Of a DNA stretch of 64,000 nt, positions 44,043 through 52,411 are shown piece after piece. The position numbers were made by a program, and so were the translations under genes. How positions within the stretch are numbered: position 1 is the stretch's first letter; each line of letters opens with the position of its first letter. The DNA lies in NCBI GenBank assembly GCA_965198875.1, contig CBDAPU010000001.1, positions 372,001 to 436,000 on the forward strand, in the 5' to 3' direction. This DNA comes from CBDAPU01 sp965198875. GTDB lineage: Bacteria > Pseudomonadota > Gammaproteobacteria > Eutrophobiales > Eutrophobiaceae. The notes below the pieces were generated by a model, which had not been told where the DNA came from, did not search any database, and saw only the letters and a list, made by a program, of their open reading frames with translations.

Positions 44043-45089
44043 ATGAATACAAAGATGAGCGCCACGCCTTCAACAGCGGATCTCGCTTATCAGGATGAGA
44101 TCCTGCAAGGCGTCTCGCGTACTTTCGCCCTGACCATACCGCAACTGCCGGCGCCGCTAGACCTCGTGATCGGCAACGCCTATCTGCTTTGCCGAATTGC
44201 CGATACCATTGAAGATGACAAGGATATGTCGCCCCCACAGAAACGTAAGTTTGCCGATCAATTCATTCAGGTTCTTGGCGCCCGGCTTGACGCCGAGACG
44301 TTCGCCCGGGAGCTGTATCCAGAGCTATCAACCAGCGCTACAGAGGATGAACGTGATCTCATTAAAAATACACCGACCGTCATGAGAATTACACATAGCT
44401 TCAATCAAAGACAGCGCGCCGCACTGGAGCGTTGCGTTACGATCATGGCCGATGGTATGACGAAATATCAGCAGGGTAATGTCGCCAATGGATTACAGGA
44501 CCAGGACGACATGGACCGCTATTGTTATGTTGTTGCCGGTGTTGTCGGGGAGATGCTAACGGCGTTGTTTTGTGATCACTCGGCGGAAATAAACAAACAC
44601 CATGATGAGCTCATGGAACTGGCTGTGTCGTTCGGTCAGGGATTACAAATGACCAACATCTTAAAGGATATATGGGACGATCAAAAACGTAAGATCTGCT
44701 GGTTGCCGCGATCAGTTTTCAGGCAATACGGGGTGGAGGTGGATAACAAGGCGCCATTAACCAACAGCGCCCATTTTCAAAAAGCCCTGGGACACCTGAT
44801 TGGTGTTGCGAGGGGGCATCTGGCGAGGGCGCTGCGTTACACATTGCTGCTGCCCAAAGAGGAAGTGGGGATCAGACGCTTTTGCCTGTGGGCGTTGGGC
44901 ATGGCGGTGCTCACGCTCAGGAAAATCAATCATAATCGTGATTTCACCTGTGGCGAGCAAGTTAAAATCTCGCGCCATAGCGTCAAGGCGACGATGTTAT
45001 CGACTCACCTATTCACCCGGCATGACAGGTTGCTGGAGTGGTTGTTCAACACCACCGCTAAAACCCTGCCGGTTGCAGAGCCTGGCTGA
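44043..45089 (+). CDS. Squalene/phytoene synthase family, probably squalene synthase
   Basis: A 348-residue prenyltransferase. Both aspartate-rich motifs are intact: DTIEDD (54-59) and DIWDD (209-213), with the flanking YLLCRIADTIED and QGLQMTNILKDIWDD. The sequence VSRTFALTIPQLPAPLDLV resembles single-enzyme squalene synthases that convert two farnesyl-PP to squalene, rather than the HpnC/HpnD pair. Position next to hopanoid genes supports supply of squalene for hopene cyclisation. There is no C-terminal membrane anchor. ATG 44043 and 44055 are both possible; ribosome sites are weak. Confidence 0.85.
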   Translation: MNTKMSATPSTADLAYQDEILQGVSRTFALTIPQLPAPLDLVIGNAYLLCRIADTIEDDKDMSPPQKRKFADQFIQVLGARLDAETFARELYPELSTSATEDERDLIKNTPTVMRITHSFNQRQRAALERCVTIMADGMTKYQQGNVANGLQDQDDMDRYCYVVAGVVGEMLTALFCDHSAEINKHHDELMELAVSFGQGLQMTNILKDIWDDQKRKICWLPRSVFRQYGVEVDNKAPLTNSAHFQKALGHLIGVARGHLARALRYTLLLPKEEVGIRRFCLWALGMAVLTLRKINHNRDFTCGEQVKISRHSVKATMLSTHLFTRHDRLLEWLFNTTAKTLPVAEPG

Positions 45090-45109
45090 GCCATGATGTT
45101 CTCGTCACA

Positions 45110-45817
45110 TTGAAGCGCCTGGGTATCATTTGCGCCTTATACTCTGAGGCCGCCTGTCTCACTGACAAGGCGCCGGCGCCGCATCGGGTTATCGGAATTG
45201 AAAACAACATCTCTCTCATTATCTCGGGGATGGGTCATGGGAATGCAGAGCACGCTACCAATACATTGCTTGCTGGTGATGCCGATCACATTATCAGCTT
45301 TGGTATGGCCGGCGCCATCTCACCTCTACTAAAACCCGGCGATCTGTTATTGCCTGAAAAAGTGCTCATGAACGGCGATACCTTCGATATACATTCGCCC
45401 CTTCGAGAACACCTGCAAGAGCAGGCCCTGAGGGATGGCATGAGGGTGAGTACTTCGCCCTTGCTGAGCGTTAACCGTGTGCTCACCTCAAGCCCTGAAA
45501 AAGAGACATTATCCAGGCAGACCGGGGGATCGGCGGTGGACATGGAAACGGCGATCATCATAAAGCAGGCTAGAGGGAAGAAAATACCGGCATTCGCCGT
45601 TCGAATAATCATTGATCCCCTGGAACTCAAAATACCCGAGCTGGCCTTAAAACACACCAATGAGTTTGGCGAACTGAGGACCCCGTCTTTGCTGATGGCG
45701 TTGCTGAGAGCGCCCGATCAGATCCCGGCGCTGATCCAGATCGCCAGGGCCCATTCCCGCGCCACAAAAACCATGCGGCGGATCGGACGGGAGATCATGC
45801 AAACGGCGCCCCTATGA
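45110..45817 (+). CDS. hpnG: Hopanoid-associated phosphorylase HpnG
   Basis: A 235-residue nucleoside phosphorylase-fold protein. HpnG removes adenine from adenosylhopane on the way to ribosylhopane and bacteriohopanetetrol. IICALYSEAACL, the phosphate-site like ISGMGHGNAEHAT, ISFGMAGAISPLLKPGDLLL and VDMETAIIIKQA are visible; the last is the purine-base site. The start is TTG 45110, since no in-frame ATG or GTG lies upstream in the 20-nt gap. It follows the squalene synthase directly. Confidence 0.85.
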   Translation: MKRLGIICALYSEAACLTDKAPAPHRVIGIENNISLIISGMGHGNAEHATNTLLAGDADHIISFGMAGAISPLLKPGDLLLPEKVLMNGDTFDIHSPLREHLQEQALRDGMRVSTSPLLSVNRVLTSSPEKETLSRQTGGSAVDMETAIIIKQARGKKIPAFAVRIIIDPLELKIPELALKHTNEFGELRTPSLLMALLRAPDQIPALIQIARAHSRATKTMRRIGREIMQTAPL

Positions 45818-45935
45818 CGTCGACAGGACAGACGCCCGATTGGGACAGAGATAACGGCCAGGGAATAGGTATTTTCAAGTTTGCTGATCTCATCCATCTT
45901 ATCTTGATCAACCTCCCCGTTTTGGAGATCCCGGC

Positions 45936-48575
45936 ATGGGCAGCTTAAAACAGATTGCCTTATCCATCTTGGCCAAATGGATAGAGCTGGTAGAAAAAGC
46001 CAGTATCGCCGTACTCTTGTTGGTATTCGTGCTCGCCCTTTTGGCCATTCAGTACACAAAAAACAATCTTGGCATGAACACCAGCACCAAAGACATGCTA
46101 TCAGCGGAGCTCACCTGGCGGAAACTGGATCTGGAGTATGAAAGGCATTTCCCCCAATACGACAACAACATCGTCATCGTTGTTGAGGCGGACACACCGG
46201 ATCAGGCGCAGGACGCCGCTTTTTTGCTTTATGAGAACCTGCTGTTAGAAAACGACATCTTCCACCGGGTGTATTATCCGAAGGCCCTGCCCGTTTTTAA
46301 GGAGTCCGGCCTGTTGTTTCTTGAGATGGATGCCCTGCAGGATCTGGCCGATCAGCTCGCCAGGATACAGCCTTTTCTCGCCAGGCTAACGCAAGACCCG
46401 TCCCTTCCCGGCCTCTTTAACCTGCTATCAACTGCCATTGACGCCATGGAACAGGGCGAGGATATCGACATTCACCCCATACTGGTGCAGATCAATAAGG
46501 CCATCGAGGCACAGCTAACCGATAGCCCATACCGGGTTTCCTGGCGGGGATTGATGTCCGCTGAGGATAATACCGGGGATAGTTATCGGGAGTTTATCTT
46601 GCTACAACCCAAGCTCGACTACCGCCATCTACTGCCGGCCAGCAGAGCGATCAAAAAAACTCACGACATCTACAAAGAACTCAACATCGAAACATCTCCA
46701 GGGGCCGCCATTCATCTAACGGGCACTGTTGTGCTATCCCACGAGGAGCTGATCAGCGTCACGAAAGGGACGAGCGTAGCGCTCATAGCGGCTTTGTGTA
46801 TGGTGACGATCATCCTTCTCTTTGGTCTTGGCTCGGTTAAATTGATGCTCGCCACCATCATCAGTTTGATCACCGGCCTGATACTCACCGCCGCTTTCGC
46901 CACCCTCAGCGTTGGCGAGCTGAATTTAATCTCTGTCGCCTTCGCCGTGCTGTATATCGGCCTGGGTGTTGATTTCGCCATCCATTATTGTCTGCGTTAC
47001 AGGCAATACATACAAGACGGCGCCGGCAACACCCTGGCCTTAACGGGCTCCTCCGTGAATATCGGCAGCTCCCTTATGCTGTGTGCCGCCAGCACGGCGA
47101 TCGGCTTTTTTGCTTTTATCCCGACCAACTATGTGGGCGTGGCCGAGCTCGGGTGGATTGCCGGGTGCGGCATGTTTATCAGCCTGCTCGTCACCTTGAC
47201 CGTCATACCGGCGCTTTTGAGCCTGTTTCCACTCAGAGAGAGAAAACCGCAGACACCATCGCCAAAGTGGCATAAAACGATGATCGCCCTGCCGGAAAAT
47301 CAGTCTATGAGGATAATCGCTGTGACGGCCACTTTGGTGGTGATCTCCGCTTTCTCACTCACGCAGATCCGCTTTGATCACAACACCCTGAACTTGCAGG
47401 ATCAAAATAACCCGTCTGTGAAGACCTTCAGGGCCCTGCTGGCCGATAAGGCGATCTCACCCTGGAAGGCCGTTATGCTCGCTGAAGGGCAGCAGGAGGC
47501 CAAGCGGTATAAACAATTATTTTCCGACTCAGAACTCGTCCATCATGTTATCTCCATTGATGATTTCATCCCCAAAGCGCAGGATAAGAAATTAGCCCTC
47601 ATCGATGAGATGTCGTTGCTGTTAGGGGACTTTGCCATGCCTGCCGCCCGGGAAGACATAGCGATGTCCGAGCGTGAAAGCGCGCTGCTTGATTTTCAGA
47701 GAAAACTGCAAACCACCCAACTGATCTTAACTGGCGGCGTTTTTCAAAAACTGAATGAGAACCTGTCCATACTTTTGAATGAAAAGAACCCGTCTGAGAA
47801 ATCCGCTAACCTGGCGAAACTGGAAACGGCTATTCTCGCATCACTGCCGGGGCGCCTTGCCTCACTGGGTGACGCCCTGGGCGCCGAGATGATCACCATG
47901 GATAATCTGCCAGCGGCATTAAAAACCCGCTGGCTGAGCGAGGATGGCTTCTATCGCCTTGAGATATACCCGACCAAAGACATGCAAAACAACACCCATT
48001 TAAGGGAGTTCGTCAGGGAGATAAAGGCCATTTCGCCCCGGGTGACGGGCTCGCCTGTGATCAGCCTTGAGGCCAGTGATGCGGTGGCCGCCGCTTTCAA
48101 ACAGGCGTTCCTCTACGCCTTCATCGTCATCACCCTCATGCTCTATGTGCTCTTTACCCACAAGAGCGATGTGTTGTTGGTGTTGTTGCCCCTGCTCGCC
48201 GCCGCAATCATCACCGGCGGGGTGAGCGTGTTACTCGATATGCCGCTTAATTTCGCCAATGTTATAGCGCTGCCGTTACTGTTGGGCATGGGTGTTGACA
48301 GCGGCATTCACATCATCCATCGCTACCGCACCGATCTTGCGGACGGGCACAGGCTGTTGGCGAGCAGCTCGGCACGGGCGGTCATCGTCAGCGCCTTAAC
48401 CACCATGGGGGGGATCGGTAATCTCGCCATCTCCCCCCATGCGGGAACGGCCAGTATGGGTGTATTATTAACGATGGGTATTGGCGTTACATCACTGTGT
48501 ATGCTGGTGCTCTTGCCGGCCCTGCTTGAGGGGGGATGCAACAATGAAAGACAGCCCGAAGATGCAGGCGCATAA
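45936..48575 (+). CDS. hpnN: Hopanoid transporter HpnN, MMPL/RND family
   Basis: An 879-residue RND-superfamily exporter; HpnN moves hopanoids to the outer membrane. It has a first membrane segment at about residues 23-43, a periplasmic loop to about 265, five or six helices (including LCMVTIILLFGLGSVKLMLA and GLGVDFAIHYCLRYRQYI near 345-362), a second periplasmic domain, and a matching C-terminal helix set with GMGVDSGIHIIHRYRTDL near 785. The paired GxGVDxxIH motifs are family marks. The 3' end overlaps the next gene by 32 nt. Confidence 0.9.
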   Translation: MGSLKQIALSILAKWIELVEKASIAVLLLVFVLALLAIQYTKNNLGMNTSTKDMLSAELTWRKLDLEYERHFPQYDNNIVIVVEADTPDQAQDAAFLLYENLLLENDIFHRVYYPKALPVFKESGLLFLEMDALQDLADQLARIQPFLARLTQDPSLPGLFNLLSTAIDAMEQGEDIDIHPILVQINKAIEAQLTDSPYRVSWRGLMSAEDNTGDSYREFILLQPKLDYRHLLPASRAIKKTHDIYKELNIETSPGAAIHLTGTVVLSHEELISVTKGTSVALIAALCMVTIILLFGLGSVKLMLATIISLITGLILTAAFATLSVGELNLISVAFAVLYIGLGVDFAIHYCLRYRQYIQDGAGNTLALTGSSVNIGSSLMLCAASTAIGFFAFIPTNYVGVAELGWIAGCGMFISLLVTLTVIPALLSLFPLRERKPQTPSPKWHKTMIALPENQSMRIIAVTATLVVISAFSLTQIRFDHNTLNLQDQNNPSVKTFRALLADKAISPWKAVMLAEGQQEAKRYKQLFSDSELVHHVISIDDFIPKAQDKKLALIDEMSLLLGDFAMPAAREDIAMSERESALLDFQRKLQTTQLILTGGVFQKLNENLSILLNEKNPSEKSANLAKLETAILASLPGRLASLGDALGAEMITMDNLPAALKTRWLSEDGFYRLEIYPTKDMQNNTHLREFVREIKAISPRVTGSPVISLEASDAVAAAFKQAFLYAFIVITLMLYVLFTHKSDVLLVLLPLLAAAIITGGVSVLLDMPLNFANVIALPLLLGMGVDSGIHIIHRYRTDLADGHRLLASSSARAVIVSALTTMGGIGNLAISPHAGTASMGVLLTMGIGVTSLCMLVLLPALLEGGCNNERQPEDAGA

Positions 48576-49149
48576 ACCCCTTGACGCCAGATTGGCGTAC
48601 AGACTGATTTATCCCCTGCGTCATTCATGGGTGAGAGCGAACCATCTCACCACCCTTCGCCTGATGTCGGGGATCGGCGCCTGTGTTTTTTTCAGCCTCG
48701 GTGATTATCTCTGGGCGAACATCGGCGCTGTGTGTTTTGTTATGTCACACTTCCTGGATCATACCGATGGCGAGCTGGCGAGGATGAGCAAAACCGGGGA
48801 TCACTCTGATCTCGCCAGTGACGCTGCGGTCAATATATTGCTTTTTATCGGTATTGGTATCGGCATGATGCAAAGTGACCTGGGCACCCTTGCCTTGGCT
48901 AGGGGCCTATTGGCCGGTGTTGCGGTTGCGGCTATTTTTCACATGCGCCTTGCTATTACAGGAGAAGAAGGCGCCGGACAGCCCGGTATCGGCGTCATCG
49001 AAGCGGAAGACGTACTCTACCTGCTGCCGCTTATCACCCTCCTCTCGCAACTGCAAGGGTTTCTGATCCTCGCTGGTATCGGCGCACCTTTATTCTCGCT
49101 GTGGGTGCTGCATGCGTATCTCGGCTTAAAAAAATCGCCACTTAAATGA
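48544..49149 (+). CDS. CDP-alcohol phosphatidyltransferase family protein
   Basis: A 201-residue membrane enzyme of the CDP-alcohol phosphatidyltransferase family, which transfers a phosphoalcohol from a CDP-linked donor. The motif is seen as DGELAR then Gly85, Asp89 and Asp93 (with Asp72 and Asp75). The canonical spacing is A-R-x8-G, but here only four residues separate Arg80 and Gly85, so the loop is four residues short. Several hydrophobic helices follow. It overlaps hpnN by 32 nt and hpnA by 4 nt, so it is tightly built into the hopanoid operon. The product is unknown. Confidence 0.8.
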   Translation: MKDSPKMQAHKPLDARLAYRLIYPLRHSWVRANHLTTLRLMSGIGACVFFSLGDYLWANIGAVCFVMSHFLDHTDGELARMSKTGDHSDLASDAAVNILLFIGIGIGMMQSDLGTLALARGLLAGVAVAAIFHMRLAITGEEGAGQPGIGVIEAEDVLYLLPLITLLSQLQGFLILAGIGAPLFSLWVLHAYLGLKKSPLK

Positions 49150-50132
49150 GCACACTGATCACCGGTGCGAATGGGTTTGTCGGCTCCGCACTCATCCGCC
49201 AACTCATCGATAAAGGCCATGATGTGAGGGCGCTGGTGAGAGCGGGCAGCAACACACAGAACCTGGATAACCTCAACGTATCCCTTATTAAGGGGGATCT
49301 GACCGATCCCGGATCATTAAAAAAAGCGGTTTCAGGGTGCAACTACTTATTCCATGTGGCCGCCGATTATCGTCTCTGGATCCCGGATCCCGATATCATG
49401 TACAGAACCAACGTTCAGGGCACGCGTGATTTGATCCGCCATGCCGCCGATGCTGGCGTCACAAAAATGATCTACACCAGCAGTGTCGCCACATTAGGGA
49501 TCAATCAAGATCGCTCACCGGCGAATGAGGAGACCCCGGTTAGCCTCGATGACATGGTCGGCCATTACAAGCGCTCTAAATTCATGGCTGAGCAAGCCAT
49601 TTGGGAATTGATAAAAAATGATGACCTGCCAATCACCATCGTTAATCCATCCACGCCCATCGGGCCGAGGGACGTCAAACCCACCCCCACCGGTCGGATC
49701 ATTGTGGATACGTTGAAGAGGAAGATCCCCGCCTATGTGGATACCGGCTTGAACATCGCCCATGTGGATGATGTGGCGAGGGGCCATGTGCTTGCATTTG
49801 AAAAGGGGCAATCCGGGCAGCGTTATATTTTAGGTGGTGAGGACATGTCATTAAAACAGATCCTTGAGAGCATCTGTGATATTGCCGGGTTATCGCCACC
49901 CAAACTCAAAATACCGCATAACGCCATATACCCCATCGCCTGGCTTGCCGAGCGCTGGGCGATGGTCAGCAAGGTGGAACCACTGGCCACCGTCGATGGT
50001 GTGAACATGGCGAAGAAATACATGTTCTTCTCATCAGAGAAGGCCAAACAGGCATTAGGCTATGAGGCGCGCCCGGCACGAATGGCGATTAAAGAGGCGA
50101 TAGCCTGGTTCCGGCAGCATAACTACTGTTAG
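49146..50132 (+). CDS. hpnA: Hopanoid-associated sugar epimerase HpnA
   Basis: A 328-residue extended short-chain dehydrogenase with an NAD-binding TGANGFVGSALIRQL and an active-site YKRSK (Tyr-x3-Lys, about residues 140-144), preceded by IYTSSVATLG. LFHVAADYRLWIPDPD is highly typical of HpnA. The exact substrate in vivo is not settled; it is a marker of hopanoid clusters. It starts with an ATGA overlap on the phosphatidyltransferase and ends the plus-strand run. Confidence 0.92.
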   Translation: MSTLITGANGFVGSALIRQLIDKGHDVRALVRAGSNTQNLDNLNVSLIKGDLTDPGSLKKAVSGCNYLFHVAADYRLWIPDPDIMYRTNVQGTRDLIRHAADAGVTKMIYTSSVATLGINQDRSPANEETPVSLDDMVGHYKRSKFMAEQAIWELIKNDDLPITIVNPSTPIGPRDVKPTPTGRIIVDTLKRKIPAYVDTGLNIAHVDDVARGHVLAFEKGQSGQRYILGGEDMSLKQILESICDIAGLSPPKLKIPHNAIYPIAWLAERWAMVSKVEPLATVDGVNMAKKYMFFSSEKAKQALGYEARPARMAIKEAIAWFRQHNYC

Positions 50133-50268
50133 AGCCACTGTTTGCCCGGGGGACCCGCACCTACTCGCCAATGCGGGGGCGCTTGCAAACCCTACCGGAG
50201 GAGCGTCTCGCCAGGCCGCAACCGTCCACCTCGCCTCTGATCTATGACTTGACGGCAAGCGCCTCAGC

Positions 50269-51372
50269 TCAACCCGCCCCTGATGTTGCACATGCACTTC
50301 TCTCACGCAACCATTGATGGATCAACAAGGGTAAAGACGTTTGCGCCTGAGCGCCCACATAGATCCCGATGTGCCCGCCGGGCAATTCAATTTCCGTGTA
50401 ATCATCGCTACTGATACAGCCCGCCAATGCCCTGGATGCATCATGTGGCACCAGGTGATCGTCTCTGGCGATAATATTCAGGATGGGAATGTCGATCTTC
50501 TCCAGATCGATGTTGTTCTCGCCAATTTTTATCTCTCCCTTGATCAGTTTATTCTCCTGATAGAAGCCCTTGACAAACTCGCGATAGGCCCCTTTGGCCT
50601 GATCGGGACTGTCAAAGATCCATTTTTCCATACGCATAAATAACGCCATCTTCTCCTCATCATCGAGCATATCGAGCATATCCATGTACTTCTTGCCGAT
50701 CAGGCGGTAAGGTTTCAGTTGTAGAAATAACCCGTTCAGGAACTCACCAGGCACATTGCCCAGGGCGTCAACACATAGATCAACATCGATATATCTCACC
50801 AGATGGCTGAGCAGATCGGCTCTCGTATGGAAATCAACCGGGGTCACGCTGGTGATCAAATTGGCTATTTTATGCTGGTGGGTGGCCACATAGCAGAGGC
50901 TTAACGTGCCGCCCTGACAAATGCCCAGCAGATTAATCCGGCCAAGCCCGTGACGTTGCCTGATAACATCAACTGCATGATCCAGATAGCGGTTTACATA
51001 ATCGTGTAACGTGAGGTGAGAGTCGGGGTCATCCACATACCCCCAGTCGAGCAGGTAGACGTCCTGGCCGGCATTTAGCAGCCCCTGTACCAGTGAGCGC
51101 CCATCTTGCAGATCCGTGATATAGGGCCTGTTCACCAGCGCATAGACGATAAGCAACGGAACACCATGGCGCCCCTCATCAGCCGATCCATCAGGGGGCG
51201 ATTTATACTGATATAACCTCGCCTTATCTTCCTGGTGTATCACTGCTTTCTCAGATCCGCCCACATCAATGTCCGCCAACCTGGCCAGTGTTTCAAACCC
51301 TTCTGCGAGCTTTCGGTTCAGCTCGAGGAGCTCCGATCCCAGTTGCTCCGCCGTTATTTGAAACGGGTTCAT
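50269..51372 (-). CDS. phaC: Class III PHA synthase subunit PhaC
   Basis: A 367-residue catalytic subunit that polymerises 3-hydroxyacyl-CoA into storage polyester. The lipase-like box is GICQGG with nucleophile Cys152; Asp305 in ARDDHLVP and His334 in GGHIGIY complete the triad, with the same spacing as the Allochromatium enzyme. It starts within the phaE stop codon (ATGA), so the two subunits are coupled. Granule-associated in the cytoplasm. Confidence 0.94.
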   Translation of the reverse strand: MNPFQITAEQLGSELLELNRKLAEGFETLARLADIDVGGSEKAVIHQEDKARLYQYKSPPDGSADEGRHGVPLLIVYALVNRPYITDLQDGRSLVQGLLNAGQDVYLLDWGYVDDPDSHLTLHDYVNRYLDHAVDVIRQRHGLGRINLLGICQGGTLSLCYVATHQHKIANLITSVTPVDFHTRADLLSHLVRYIDVDLCVDALGNVPGEFLNGLFLQLKPYRLIGKKYMDMLDMLDDEEKMALFMRMEKWIFDSPDQAKGAYREFVKGFYQENKLIKGEIKIGENNIDLEKIDIPILNIIARDDHLVPHDASRALAGCISSDDYTEIELPGGHIGIYVGAQAQTSLPLLIHQWLRERSACATSGAG

Positions 51373-52376
51373 TGCGGCTCTTTGCTGTTGCTGGCGATCA
51401 TATTACGCAATTCAGTCAATTCCTTCTCCAGTGCGTCTATCCTCATCTTGCTTTCAGATAGCGCCTGTTGAGATTGCGCTACCGCTTCGCTCATGTGTTT
51501 TTGATCATTGAACAGTATTTTTAATTCCTCGCGCATACCCTCATCGGCATTTGCAAAGACCACTTCAAAAACCCGGCCCGTCTGCTTGCTGAGGGACAGG
51601 GACAGATTCACCAATGCAGCCCATTTCCTGGCGTAGCCATCGGTGAAAACGATCTCGGCGTAGGCCTCTTCCTGTGCCTCGATCCACAGATCATAGAGCT
51701 GTTTTAATGTGGTGATTTTCCTGCCTGAAAGACCAAAGTGAATGAAGGTATCGCGCAATTTATCTATGGCAAGCAGCGCCAGCTCCAGGAGCACCGCCTG
51801 ATAATTAAGCCAGGCCCGCTCATACTCTCCCTGGAGAGCTCTCGCCACGTTCATCTCTTCAGTATATTGCCGATTGCCCGCCATCTTTGCAGATAATGCC
51901 GACACAAAAGGCAGATCACCCATGCCGAAGATCCGCCCATCCACAGCAGCGGTATGACCCCGCCAATACTGCATGGACTCAAGCAGGCTTTTATGCACGC
52001 CCATGTATGGCGAATGATGATGGGTAGCGGTTAGTGTTGCTTTTAATGTATCTATGTGATGATGCAGAACCTGCACCCAGTCATCGTTATCTTCTGGCAG
52101 ATCTGCAAGGGCAACCAGCAGGCCGCTGAAAACCTGCACAAGTGAATGGATGGATGTGGTTTGATTGAGAAGATGGTTAAAAACCGCAAATAAGTCGCTG
52201 GGCAACGGGGCGGGCTTAGCTTGCGGGCAGGCATTAAAAAAGCGCTCGGATGCAGACTCCGCACTGGCGGGTGAGGTTCGCTGATGTGGCGAGTAGAGAT
52301 GATTGATCCCTTCGAGGTATTTCTTTTGGGTCTCAGCCCAGATAGCCTGCCATTGCAGATCATTATCCTTTTGCAT
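51369..52376 (-). CDS. phaE: Class III PHA synthase subunit PhaE
   Basis: A 335-residue partner required for PhaC activity. WQAIWAETQKKYLEGINHL at the start, and the block GLSGRKITTLKQLYDLWIEA with YAEIVFTDGYARKWAALVN, are typical PhaE. The C-terminal 60 residues are a predicted coiled coil (SEAVAQSQQALSESKMRIDA). It lies 35 nt after acs and directly before phaC. Confidence 0.9.
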   Translation of the reverse strand: MQKDNDLQWQAIWAETQKKYLEGINHLYSPHQRTSPASAESASERFFNACPQAKPAPLPSDLFAVFNHLLNQTTSIHSLVQVFSGLLVALADLPEDNDDWVQVLHHHIDTLKATLTATHHHSPYMGVHKSLLESMQYWRGHTAAVDGRIFGMGDLPFVSALSAKMAGNRQYTEEMNVARALQGEYERAWLNYQAVLLELALLAIDKLRDTFIHFGLSGRKITTLKQLYDLWIEAQEEAYAEIVFTDGYARKWAALVNLSLSLSKQTGRVFEVVFANADEGMREELKILFNDQKHMSEAVAQSQQALSESKMRIDALEKELTELRNMIASNSKEPQ

Positions 52377-52411
52377 AGACCAAGTAGCGCAACTCCCCGG
52401 AAACGGCGCCC

